A stretch of DNA of 64,000 nt from Pseudonocardia phyllosphaerae (lineage in GTDB: Bacteria; Actinomycetota; Actinomycetes; Mycobacteriales; Pseudonocardiaceae). The notes beneath the pieces are model-generated. The model saw only the letters and a program-made list of their open reading frames with translations, did no database searches and was not told the DNA's origin. This document shows, in pieces, positions 17,334 to 25,184 of the stretch. The translations under genes and the position numbers were made by a program. The stretch spans positions 142,051 to 206,050 of the forward strand of contig NZ_JBKGXS010000009.1 of assembly GCF_046546475.1 (NCBI RefSeq). The letters are read 5' to 3'. Position 1 is the stretch's first letter, and each line of letters begins with the position of its first letter.

Positions 17334-17520
17334 GGGAGATACCTCAGCTACTGAGTCGTTGCCGGGAAGTGCGTCAGCAGCTGACGTATCTCGCGAGTGC
17401 CGGCCCGATGCGCCACGCCACCGAAGCTCGCCGGGCGTCGCAGCATGGGGTGCCCCCGCCGAAGTACTTCACCTGCTGAGGCATCTCCCGCAGATGTCTC
17501 AGATGTCTCAGATGTCTCAG
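17334..17520. repeat. Cluster of related dyad motifs and a 9-bp triple repeat
   Basis: The 363-bp convergent gap 17230-17592 contains three copies of a motif close to GGAGATRCCTCAGCWRCTGA: 17334-17355 (plus), 17374-17395 (minus) and 17470-17489 (minus). Each contains a small dyad such as CTCAGCTACTGAG or TCAGCAGCTGA. Next to the third are three tandem copies of CAGATGTCT (17491-17517). Further left (about 17270-17305) GATCCAGGGCC is repeated. They look like protein-binding sites or RNA stems rather than coding sequence; no known family comes to mind. Confidence 0.7.
17374..17484 (-). CDS. Possible 36-residue small protein within the repeat cluster
   Basis: On the minus strand GGGAG lies just before an ATG (17484) opening a 36-codon frame that begins MPQQVKYFGGGTPCCDARR and ends YVSC. 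It overlaps two of the repeated dyads at both ends, so the repeats may flank or regulate it. I do not recognise the sequence and chance is a real possibility. Confidence 0.22.
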   Translation of the reverse strand: MPQQVKYFGGGTPCCDARRASVAWRIGPALARYVSC

Positions 17521-17592
17521 TACGTGAGGCTTTCCGCAGGTGCCCGCCTGGTGTCGTCGTCCCCTCGGCGTCCCTCGGAGTCCCTCGGCGTC

Positions 17593-18081
17593 TCAGCGCA
17601 TCTCGAAGTCGGCGAAGTCGAAGCCGGGGGAGACGAAGCAGCTGACCAGCGTGTGTCCCGCGCCGAGCGGTGCCGCGCGTTGCCACACGCCGGCGGGCAC
17701 GGTGTGCTGCGGCAGCGCGATCCCCGTCGACCGCGCGGCCCCGGACTGCACCGTGTTTCCGGACTGCAGCGCCTCTCCGGACTGCAGTGCCTCTCCGGAC
17801 GGCGGCCCGAGGCGCAGCACGGTCTCCTCGCCCGGGTCGGGGCCGTCGCCGGCGAGGCGGATCTCGGCGTCGGGGCCGGAGTGCCAGCACCACAGCTCGG
17901 CGGAGCGCACCCGGTGCCAGGCGCCGGGACCGTCGAACAGGTAGAGGATCGCGGTGGCCGAGGGTCGGTCGCCGTGCGGCGTCGCGACGGTCACCGGCGA
18001 CGCCCACGTCCGCCGGTACCACCCGCCCTCCGGGTGCGGCTCGAGATCCAGGGCGACGGCGAGATCGGGGCGCGGCGGCAC
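17593..18081 (-). CDS. Cupin-family protein (DUF985-like) with a hexapeptide repeat insert
   Basis: 162 residues. LDLEPHPEGGWYRRTW at the start, AILYLFDGPGAWHRVRSAELWCWHSG and LVSCFVSPGFDFADFEM at the end are characteristic of the DUF985 cupins, small beta-barrels of unknown activity. Between strands lies SGEALQSGEALQSGNTVQSG, encoded by 18-bp repeats, an insertion not expected in the family. GTG at 18081 is chosen because homology begins there; there is no clear ribosome site. Convergent with the PHP gene. Confidence 0.75.
   Translation of the reverse strand: MPPRPDLAVALDLEPHPEGGWYRRTWASPVTVATPHGDRPSATAILYLFDGPGAWHRVRSAELWCWHSGPDAEIRLAGDGPDPGEETVLRLGPPSGEALQSGEALQSGNTVQSGAARSTGIALPQHTVPAGVWQRAAPLGAGHTLVSCFVSPGFDFADFEMR
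17741..17794 (-). repeat. Three 18-bp tandem repeats inside the cupin gene
   Basis: Plus-strand units beginning CCGGACTGCA at 17741, 17759 and 17777 are 18 bp apart and near identical; they keep the frame and encode SGEALQ-like hexapeptides. Confidence 0.9.
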
Positions 18082-18260
18082 CGGCCCACTCTCGCACCCG
18101 CGTCGCCGGTGACGCAGCGTACGGCTCCATCGCCGAAGCTCACCGTGCGTCGAGAAACATCCCGATCGGGGGTGCTTCGACCGGGTGCATCCGCTGGCGA
18201 TGCTCACCCACTGCTCGTCTGATGGCACTGCTGGTGACCGAGGGACGGGAGTGATTCACG

Positions 18261-19295
18261 GTGCGTACGGGGTCAGCGGGACGAACGGGAACGAGGACAC
18301 GGGCGACGGCCGCCCTGACGGCACTGGCGGCGACGCTCGTCGTCACCGCCGCGACGACGGCGGGCACCGCGCTCGCGGAGGAACCGGCAGCGTCCGGCCA
18401 CCCGGCGCCGGGGGCCGCCCAGCCGGGCACTTCGCAGCCGGGCACCGCGCAGCGGGCGGGCGACGCGCCGGCGGCCCCGTCGCACTGCACCGAGACCGCC
18501 GCGCAGAAGTACGGCTGGGGCGCGCCGACGCGCCGGTCCGACTTCGACGGCAACACCCTCCCGCCGGACTGGCACTCCTACGGCCCCGAGCCGGGGCACG
18601 ACAAGAAGGGTGTCCGCACCCCGGACAAGATCTCGGTCGGCGACGGCCAGATGACGATCAGGTCCGACCAGGAGGGCACCACCGGCGCCGTCAGCTGGCA
18701 CCCCGGCCAGCGCTACGGCCGCTGGGAGTCCTGCGTGAAGTCCGACAAGGCCTCCGGCGGGATCAACGCCCTGCTGCTGCTCTGGCCGGTGAAGGAGAAC
18801 TTCCCGGTCGGCGGTGAGATCGACTGGATGGAGATCACCGACGACGCGCGGCAGAAGACGTCGTTCTTCCTGCACTACGGCGAGGGCAACGACCAGGAGT
18901 ACGGCAGCGTCGCCCACGACTCGACGCAGTGGTCGGCCTACGCGCTGGAGTGGACCCCGGAGAAGATCACCGCGTACGTGAACGGCAAGGAGTGGTACTC
19001 CACCACCGACACGTCGCACTTCCCGCCCGGCGCGATGAACATGACCATGCAGCTCGACTACTTCGGCGACGCCGGCGGCCCGGCCGCCATGCACATGGAC
19101 TGGGCCGAGCAGTGGGCGACGCGGGACAGCGTCCCCGCCACGCGCAGCCTCGCGCCGGGTGCGGCCGCGACCGGGCAGCCGAAGGACTTCCCGCAGCGCG
19201 CGCCGCGGGAGCTCTCCGGGACCGAGAAGAAGGCCCAGGACGACATGCTCGCCGCCCTGGCCCCGAAGCCGAAGACCCCGAAGCCGAAGAACTGA
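18261..19295 (+). CDS. Secreted glycoside hydrolase family 16 protein
   Basis: 344 residues. A typical signal peptide (RTRATAALTALAATLVV then TALAEEP; cleavage after about residue 39) and a Pro/Gly/Ala-rich linker precede the GH16 beta-jelly-roll. The catalytic signature is GGEIDWMEI, with the two glutamates as nucleophile and acid/base around an Asp; WHPGQRYGRWESCVK and HDSTQWSAYALEWTPEKI match the fold. The tail is Lys/Pro-rich (KPKTPKPKN). It should cleave a beta-1,3 or 1,4 glucan or galactan outside the cell. GTG at 18261 follows GGGAG by 8 nt. Confidence 0.9.
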   Translation: MRTGSAGRTGTRTRATAALTALAATLVVTAATTAGTALAEEPAASGHPAPGAAQPGTSQPGTAQRAGDAPAAPSHCTETAAQKYGWGAPTRRSDFDGNTLPPDWHSYGPEPGHDKKGVRTPDKISVGDGQMTIRSDQEGTTGAVSWHPGQRYGRWESCVKSDKASGGINALLLLWPVKENFPVGGEIDWMEITDDARQKTSFFLHYGEGNDQEYGSVAHDSTQWSAYALEWTPEKITAYVNGKEWYSTTDTSHFPPGAMNMTMQLDYFGDAGGPAAMHMDWAEQWATRDSVPATRSLAPGAAATGQPKDFPQRAPRELSGTEKKAQDDMLAALAPKPKTPKPKN

Positions 19296-19296
19296 C

Positions 19297-20280
19297 TCAG
19301 CCGGTCACCGCGTCCAGCTCGGCACGGGTCGGCGGGTCCGACCCGTGCCGGGAGCAGGTGATCGCCGCGGCCTCGACGGCCTCGGTCAGTACCGCTTCGA
19401 GGGTCTCGCGGTCGATCCCGTAGAGCTGCTCGCGCTGCTCGGCACCGAGCATTCCGCGCCGGTGCAGCCCACCGAGCAGCGCCGAGGAGAACGAGTCCCC
19501 GGCGCCGACGGTGTCGACCAGCTCGATCTTCCGGCCGGGCAGCGTCAGCTCCACCCCGGACGCGGTCGCGGCCAGCGCGCCGTCGCCGCCCAGGGTCACG
19601 ACCACGATCGCCGGCCCCAGCTCCAGCCACTCCGCGACGACCTCGCGCGGCGCCCGGCCCGGCTCCAGCCAGGCCAGGTCCTCCTCGCTGACCTTCACCA
19701 CGTCGGCCAGGCCGAGCAGCTCGTGCACCCCGGGCCGGACGTCGTCGCGGGTGCCCATGAGCATCGGACGGACGTTCGGGTCGTAGCTGATCGTCGCGGT
19801 GTCGACGGCGATCGCCATGAGCTCGCGCAGCGCCTCCGCCCCGGGCGGGGTGGTCAGCGCCAGCGACCCCGAGTGCAGTGCGACGACCGGGCCCCCGGCC
19901 CCCGCGTCGAGCGCGCCGGAGAGCTCCTCGGAGGTCCACTGCCAGTCGGCGGTGCCCTCGACGCGGAAGTCGTAGTCGGCGACGCCGTCCTCGGAGAGCT
20001 CCACGATCGCCAGTGACGACGACTCCGCGGCCTCCACGGCGTGCGACAGGTCGACCCCGTTGGCGGCGAGGTGCTCGCGCAGCTTGCGGCCCAGGACGTC
20101 GTCGGCGAGGCGGGCGAGCATCCGGGCGGGGACGTCGAGCCGGGCGAGCCCGACCGCGACGTTGGCCGGGCTGCCACCGGGGGCGAACTCCCAGTAGCCC
20201 CCGACGGGGGCGGGCACGGCGTCGACCAGCGCCTCCCCGGCGACGGCGATCACCCCGCCCGCATTGCGTGGTGTCGGCAT
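19297..20280 (-). CDS. PfkB-family carbohydrate kinase (fructokinase-like)
   Basis: 327 residues. The N-terminal PfkB signature is FAPGGSPANVAVGLARLDV and the C-terminal one DTVGAGDSFSSALLGGL, with the catalytic Asp in GAGD. AISYDPNVRP and VVVTLGGDGAL complete the ATP and substrate regions. Family members phosphorylate fructose, ribose or related sugars; this one resembles actinobacterial fructokinases. ATG 20280 is preferred over an earlier ATG because TACAGT lies 6 nt upstream. Convergent with GH16 (1 nt between stops) and divergent from the CobW gene. Confidence 0.87.
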   Translation of the reverse strand: MPTPRNAGGVIAVAGEALVDAVPAPVGGYWEFAPGGSPANVAVGLARLDVPARMLARLADDVLGRKLREHLAANGVDLSHAVEAAESSSLAIVELSEDGVADYDFRVEGTADWQWTSEELSGALDAGAGGPVVALHSGSLALTTPPGAEALRELMAIAVDTATISYDPNVRPMLMGTRDDVRPGVHELLGLADVVKVSEEDLAWLEPGRAPREVVAEWLELGPAIVVVTLGGDGALAATASGVELTLPGRKIELVDTVGAGDSFSSALLGGLHRRGMLGAEQREQLYGIDRETLEAVLTEAVEAAAITCSRHGSDPPTRAELDAVTG

Positions 20281-20286
20281 GGGGGC

Positions 20287-20292
20287 ACTGTA
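20287..20292 (-). promoter_or_regulatory. Leaderless-type -10 (TACAGT) for the PfkB kinase
   Basis: On the minus strand TACAGT ends 6 nt before the ATG at 20280; the divergent CobW gene starts 48 nt away. Confidence 0.45.
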
Positions 20293-20327
20293 GTCAGCGC
20301 GATCACCGGTCGTGGTACTCATGTCGG

Positions 20328-21371
20328 GTGTCCAGGAGGATCCCGGTCGTGGTGCTCGCCGGTTTCCTCGGCGCGGGCAAGACCACGCTGCTCAACCACC
20401 TGCTCGCGACCGGCGGTGACGCCCGGATCGGTGTCGTGGTGAACGATTTCGGCGCCGTCGGGATCGATGCGATGCGCATCGCAGGCCAGGCCGGTGGCGT
20501 GATCGGCCTCGGCAACGGCTGCCTGTGCTGCGAGGTCGGGGAGGGTGGCGTCGCCGAGGTCCTCGACTCGCTGGCCCGGCGCCGCGAGGAGATCGACGTC
20601 GTCGTCATCGAGGCCAGCGGGATCGCCGAGCCCGGCACGCTGGTACAGCTCGTGCTCGACGGCCTGGGCAGGCACTTCTCGTTCGGCGGGCTGGTCGAGG
20701 TCGTCGACGCCGCGGAGTACGAGGCGACCCGCAAGCAGCACCCCCAGCTGGGGAAACACGTCGGGATGGCCGATCTCGTCGTCCTCAACAAGATCGACCG
20801 GGTGGGCCCGGGGCAGCTCTGGCGGGTGCGTCGGTTGTGCCGCGAGGACAACCCGCGCGCCCCGATCGTCCCGGTCCGCGACGGGGCGGTGGACCCGGAG
20901 CTGCTGTTCGACATCGAGATCGTCCCCGGCCGGCAGCTGATGCTCGGCGAGCAGGTCTGCGAGACCGGCGAGCACCACGGGCACGGCCACGGGAGGCACG
21001 GGCAGCAGAGCCACGAGCACCTGCACGCCGGCTACCAGAGCGTGTCGTTCGTCTGCGACGAGCCGCTCGACGCGACCCGGCTGCGCGCCCTGCTCGACTC
21101 CCGTCCCTCCGGGCTCTACCGGATCAAGGGGTCGGTGCGTTTTGCCGCGGCCCCGAGCCGGGAGCGCTGGGACCTGCACACCGTCGGGCGCTACGTCCGC
21201 TTCCGCCGCACCCGCTGGGACAGCGGCGAGCCGCGACGCACCACGCTGGTCCTGATCGGGACCGGGCTGGACGAGGCCGCCCTGGAACGGGAGCTGCGCG
21301 ACTGTGTGGCCGGCGACGCCGACCGGCGCGACGCCGACGCCCTGCTCCCGGTGCACCGCTACGCGGTCTGA
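20328..21371 (+). CDS. CobW/COG0523-family metal-chaperone GTPase
   Basis: 347 residues. Walker A is GFLGAGKTTLLNHLL (about 11-25); the metal-binding CxCC motif is GNGCLCCEV; Walker B is VVIEASGIAEP; the base motif is NKIDR. A histidine-rich loop (EHHGHGHGRHG, then SHEHLHAGY) precedes the C-terminal CobW domain. Such GTPases deliver zinc, cobalt or another metal to client proteins; without a Zur site or partner the metal is unknown. GTG 20328 gives the family's normal N-terminus. Confidence 0.93.
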   Translation: MSRRIPVVVLAGFLGAGKTTLLNHLLATGGDARIGVVVNDFGAVGIDAMRIAGQAGGVIGLGNGCLCCEVGEGGVAEVLDSLARRREEIDVVVIEASGIAEPGTLVQLVLDGLGRHFSFGGLVEVVDAAEYEATRKQHPQLGKHVGMADLVVLNKIDRVGPGQLWRVRRLCREDNPRAPIVPVRDGAVDPELLFDIEIVPGRQLMLGEQVCETGEHHGHGHGRHGQQSHEHLHAGYQSVSFVCDEPLDATRLRALLDSRPSGLYRIKGSVRFAAAPSRERWDLHTVGRYVRFRRTRWDSGEPRRTTLVLIGTGLDEAALERELRDCVAGDADRRDADALLPVHRYAV

Positions 21372-21457
21372 CCCCGGCTACGCGGGCCGGGCCGCCGCGC
21401 GCGCCGGGCCGCGATCAGCACCCGGCGGCGCGCGGCGGAACCCGGCGCGCGCGGAGC

Positions 21458-22045
21458 TCAGACCGCGGTGAGACCCGGTCCGGTCGCGGGCTCGTCCAGC
21501 GAGGTCAGTGCCTCGACCGCGCCACCGCCGTCGCCGGAGCCGTCGCCGCCGGAGACGGCGTTCCACAGCAGGACACCGAGGGTGCGCTGCGGGTCGACCC
21601 GCCCGGACTGCCACGACCGCGTCGCGGCGAGCCGCTCGGCCCGGCGGCACAGCGCCCAGGACACCGAGTCACGGTCGGTGACGTCGACGGCGAACGTCCG
21701 GTGGCCGGTCCGCCGCTGGTAGGCGCGCACCGGGTCGGTCATCAGGTGGATCACCGACAGCAGGGCGACGGCGAGCACGAAGAACGCGGGCAGCCCCGCG
21801 AGGAAGATCGTCGCCGTGCGCATCCAGCTGTCGCCGCCGAGTACGACGGCGACCACGGCGGACCCGGCGATGCCGGTCACGGTCATCGCCCCGGCCGGCA
21901 GCCGCGTGTAGACGAGGTCGCCCGCGTCGTCGACGACGTAGCTGGTGCCACTGACCAGGGAAGGGTCGAACACCCGGTACCCGCTGCGGGTCCGGACGAG
22001 AGAGGGGAGCCGGTGGGTGGGTGCACCGGTCGTGATGTCGTTCAT
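21458..22045 (-). CDS. Hypothetical membrane protein, two transmembrane helices
   Basis: 195 residues, not recognised. A 50-residue cytosolic head (SLVRTRSGYRVFDPSLVSG) is followed by two hydrophobic segments (about 55-75 and 82-107, AGLPAFFVLAVALLSVIHLM) and a soluble tail of 90 residues. ATG 22045 is chosen; an upstream ATG (22111) would add a non-hydrophobic, poorly coding stretch. The gap to the upstream Rsm22 gene is about 150 bp and shows no clear promoter. Confidence 0.6.
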   Translation of the reverse strand: MNDITTGAPTHRLPSLVRTRSGYRVFDPSLVSGTSYVVDDAGDLVYTRLPAGAMTVTGIAGSAVVAVVLGGDSWMRTATIFLAGLPAFFVLAVALLSVIHLMTDPVRAYQRRTGHRTFAVDVTDRDSVSWALCRRAERLAATRSWQSGRVDPQRTLGVLLWNAVSGGDGSGDGGGAVEALTSLDEPATGPGLTAV

Positions 22046-22196
22046 GGTCGTGCTCGATCCGCTGGAAATCTTGTGCTCGCGGCCCACCACATGGCCGTCG
22101 CGCCAGGACATCGTCCACGATGCCGGTGTTTGTTACGGGATTGCTACGTGGTTCCCGGAGGCCGGACGGTGACCTTCGTCTCCACCGGTTGCAGGG

Positions 22197-23186
22197 TCAC
22201 GAACCGTGACCGTCCGGCGGCCAGGCGTCGCCCCACTCGGCGTCACGGGCCTGCCGGAACAGCTCCTTGCGGCTGCGCGGAACGGGGGTGTCGCGAAGCC
22301 GGCCGTCGGCGTCGCAGACACGAAAAGTGATCAGACCCTTCCGCGACGACGGGTGCCGGACGATCCGCCCCGGCGCGTGCCCCGGGGTCTCGCGCATCGC
22401 GACGACGTAGGAGAACTTCTCGTCCTCGTGCCCCAGCGAACCCGCCTTGAGCGCCCGGTGCCGGGAGCTGCGGTTCACCCGCGCCGCGAAGTGGCACCAG
22501 TCGTCGCCGGTGACCGGGCAGGCGTCGTCGTGCGGGCAGGGAGCGGCGATCGTCATCCCGGCCACCAGCAGCCGCTCTCGCGCGGCGAGGATCCGGGCGT
22601 AACCGCCGGGAGTACCGGGCTCGACGAGCGCGACCACCCGTGCCGAGCGGGCCGCCGCGTCGACCAGGGCGTCGCGGACGGTCTCGGGGAGCTCGCCGAG
22701 CAGGTAGTTCGCGGTGAGCAGGTCCGAGGACGGCAGCACCGGGTCCGCGCCGAGCACCGTGGCCTCCCAGCGGGCGCCGCGCACGGCCGGTTCGCTGGTC
22801 CCCTCGGCGATCCGGCGGCCCAGCGAGCGCGCCGGAGACGCGGCCTCCAGCACGGTCGCGCCGCGCAGCGACGGCCACACCTGCGCGGCCGCCCACACCG
22901 CCGCCCCGGTGCCACCGCCGACGTCGACCAGGGTCTGCGGGGCGGGCACCCGCACGGCGGCGCGTTCGAGCACGTCGAGCACCGCGGCGTGCGTGGCGGG
23001 CATCCGGTACGCGGCGTAGGCGGCGGCGTCGTCGGCGGTGCGCAGGATCGGCGCCGACGGCACGCTCCCACTGCGGTACGCGCCGATCAGCCGCTCGACG
23101 ACCGGGGTCAGCCGGGCGGACGGGATCGGGTCGAGCACCGCGTCCAGCGCGGCGGCCAGGTCGTCGGCGAGGTGGGTCGTGCTCAC
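22197..23186 (-). CDS. Rsm22-like small ribosomal subunit methyltransferase-family protein
   Basis: 329 residues. A SAM-binding core starts TLVDVGGGTGAAVWAAAQ; the family-specific Rsm22 segment is APCPHDDACPVTGDDWCHF with four cysteines (an iron-sulfur ligand set) and VNRSSRHRALKAG, DEKFSYV. Mitochondrial and bacterial homologues act on ribosome assembly; bacterial substrate is not established. It lies 55 nt downstream of idi on the same strand. Confidence 0.88.
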   Translation of the reverse strand: MSTTHLADDLAAALDAVLDPIPSARLTPVVERLIGAYRSGSVPSAPILRTADDAAAYAAYRMPATHAAVLDVLERAAVRVPAPQTLVDVGGGTGAAVWAAAQVWPSLRGATVLEAASPARSLGRRIAEGTSEPAVRGARWEATVLGADPVLPSSDLLTANYLLGELPETVRDALVDAAARSARVVALVEPGTPGGYARILAARERLLVAGMTIAAPCPHDDACPVTGDDWCHFAARVNRSSRHRALKAGSLGHEDEKFSYVVAMRETPGHAPGRIVRHPSSRKGLITFRVCDADGRLRDTPVPRSRKELFRQARDAEWGDAWPPDGHGS

Positions 23187-23241
23187 GGGGTCGTCGTCCT
23201 CACGGGCGCCATCCCACCACCCGCCCCGGGCCGGCCCGAGG

Positions 23242-23775
23242 TCAGGCGCGGCTCAGCAGCGGATCCCCGAGGGCGTCGAGCAGCGGGGCCTGCAGCCGCG
23301 CCCACGGCGACAGCCCCGATGCCGGGTCGTCGGCGGCGGCGCGGAACTGCTCCCAGGTCCACCAGGCGACCTCGGAGACCTCGTCCGGGTGCGGGGCGGG
23401 CTCACCGTCCAGGCGCGCCAGGTAGACCGGGCACAGCTCGTTCTCCTCGACACCGTCCTGCGAGGCGCGGTAGGAGAACTCCGGCAGCGCCAGGCGCAGC
23501 TCGCTCGCGCGCAGGCCCAGCTCGTCGTGGAGCCTGCGGTGCACCGCGTCGGCGATGTCCTCGCCCGGGCCCGGGTGCCCGCAGCAGGTGTTGGTCCACA
23601 CCAGCGGGAACGCGGTCTTGCTCCCGGCCCGGCGGGTCACCAGCAGCCGGCCCGCGCCGTCCACGCCGTAGCAGGAGAACGCCAGGTGGCGCGGGGTGCT
23701 CGCCCCGTGCACCGTGGCCTTGTCCGCGACACCGATCGCGTTGCCGTCGTCGTCCAGCAGCACGACCTGTTCCAT
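23242..23775 (-). CDS. idi: Isopentenyl-diphosphate delta-isomerase, type 1
   Basis: 177 residues, Nudix-fold enzyme interconverting IPP and DMAPP. The active-site Cys is in TNTCCGHP and the Glu in EENELCPVY; metal-binding His and Glu lie in RHLAFSCY and RLHDELGL. It starts 9 nt after the stop of the geranylgeranyl reductase gene, so the two are co-transcribed, consistent with a shared role in prenyl side-chain supply. Confidence 0.95.
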   Translation of the reverse strand: MEQVVLLDDDGNAIGVADKATVHGASTPRHLAFSCYGVDGAGRLLVTRRAGSKTAFPLVWTNTCCGHPGPGEDIADAVHRRLHDELGLRASELRLALPEFSYRASQDGVEENELCPVYLARLDGEPAPHPDEVSEVAWWTWEQFRAAADDPASGLSPWARLQAPLLDALGDPLLSRA

Positions 23776-23784
23776 GCGTCCTGT

Positions 23785-24984
23785 CTACCCCAGCGCCCGC
23801 GACGCGGCGCGCCGACCGCCGCGCAGCCCCCGCCGCAGCGCGCCGCGGGCGAGGTGCGCGGCGACCAGACCGAACGCGCCCGGGGTGACGACGCCGCGGG
23901 CCAGCCCCAGCGACACCGCGCAGTCGAACACCCGCTGGTGCGCCCCGGCCGCGCCGATCGCGGCGTCGAGGAACTGCGGGCGGGCGGCGAGGCGGGCCAG
24001 CCGGACGACGTGGCGGTGGTGGCGCCCGAACGTCCGCTCCATCGCCGCCCGGTGCGCGGCCCCGGCGCCTGCGCCGTGCAGCGCGCTGCGCCCGGCGAGA
24101 ATCCCGGACGCGACGGCGTCGAAGATGCCCTCGCCGGTCAGCGGGTTGACCTTGGCCGCGGCGTCCCCGGCGAGCAGCACCCGGCCGTCGGGCTGGAACC
24201 GCGGGGTCGTCGACAGCGGCAGGTGGTGCGCGCGCAGCGTGCCCGGGGCCGGGGCCTGGCCGGGCAGCAGCTCGGCGAGCCGCTCCAGCATCTCCGCCCG
24301 GGACCCGGCGCCGCGCTTGTCGAACACCCCGAAGCCGACGTTCGCGCCGCCGCCGGCGACCGGGAACGACCAGGCGTAGGCGGGGTAGGTGCCGCCCGCG
24401 TACTCGATGGACAGCGTGCCGGGCTCGCCGGAGACGGGGGAGTACCCGCGGATCGCGACGGCCGTGCCCTCCGGCGGTGCGGGCGGAGCGCCGAGCGCGC
24501 GGCGCACCACCGAGTTCGCCCCGTCCGCGCCGACGACGACGCGGGCGGCGATCGAGCCGTCCAGCACGACGCGGTCGTCGCGGACCTCCACGGTGCGGAC
24601 CCGGTGCCGGTGCAGCCGTGCCCCCGCCGTGACGGCGGCGTCGACGAGCGCGGCGTCGAGCACCTCGCGGCGGATCACCCTGTTCGGCCGCGGCGCGACC
24701 CGGTCCACCGCCCGGCCCGACGGTGTCCGGAGCCGCAGCCGCGGCGTCTCCGGGCCGAGCTCGCGGATCCCGGTGACGCCCAGCTCGTCGAGCAGGTCGA
24801 ACACCTCCGCGGCGACGCCGTCCCCGCAGGTCTTGTCCCGCGGGAACTCCGCGGAGTCCAGCAGCAGCACCGACGCGCCGGGCGCCAGCCGCAGTGCGTT
24901 CAGCGCGGCCGCCGAGCCCGCCGGTCCGGCGCCGACCACGACCAGGTCGTGCACGCGCTCGTCGTCGTAGAACGGTTCCCCCAC
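23785..24984 (-). CDS. Geranylgeranyl reductase-family FAD enzyme
   Basis: 399 residues. Rossmann motif DLVVVGAGPAGSAAALNAL at the N-terminus, the family's DKTCGDGVAAEV, RREVLDAALV, VVGADGANSVVRR, and GRVLLAGDAAAKVNPLTGEGI. The family saturates prenyl double bonds. In mycobacteria a homologue (MenJ) partly saturates the menaquinone tail; a similar role is plausible because actinobacterial menaquinones are partly hydrogenated and idi follows, but lipid reduction is an alternative. GTG 24984 is chosen since upstream sequence has no family resemblance. Confidence 0.87.
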   Translation of the reverse strand: MGEPFYDDERVHDLVVVGAGPAGSAAALNALRLAPGASVLLLDSAEFPRDKTCGDGVAAEVFDLLDELGVTGIRELGPETPRLRLRTPSGRAVDRVAPRPNRVIRREVLDAALVDAAVTAGARLHRHRVRTVEVRDDRVVLDGSIAARVVVGADGANSVVRRALGAPPAPPEGTAVAIRGYSPVSGEPGTLSIEYAGGTYPAYAWSFPVAGGGANVGFGVFDKRGAGSRAEMLERLAELLPGQAPAPGTLRAHHLPLSTTPRFQPDGRVLLAGDAAAKVNPLTGEGIFDAVASGILAGRSALHGAGAGAAHRAAMERTFGRHHRHVVRLARLAARPQFLDAAIGAAGAHQRVFDCAVSLGLARGVVTPGAFGLVAAHLARGALRRGLRGGRRAASRALG

Positions 24985-25184
24985 GACGGGACATTCTGCG
25001 CCCACCGGTGTCCGCCCGGTGCGGACGGCGTGCGCCCGCGGCGAAACGGCCGAAATGGCGTGGCACGACACGAGCGGGCGGGTGTTCACTCGTGGGCACC
25101 GCATCGACGTCCCGCAGCGGTGACGCGCGCCCCGGACCGGGTCGCCGCGTGCCCGGCGGGCCCCATGCCCGAGGAGGCACCCCC

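Noticed and set aside
17491..17517. CRISPR-like array
   Set aside because: The three 9-bp units are contiguous with no spacers, and no cas genes are present.
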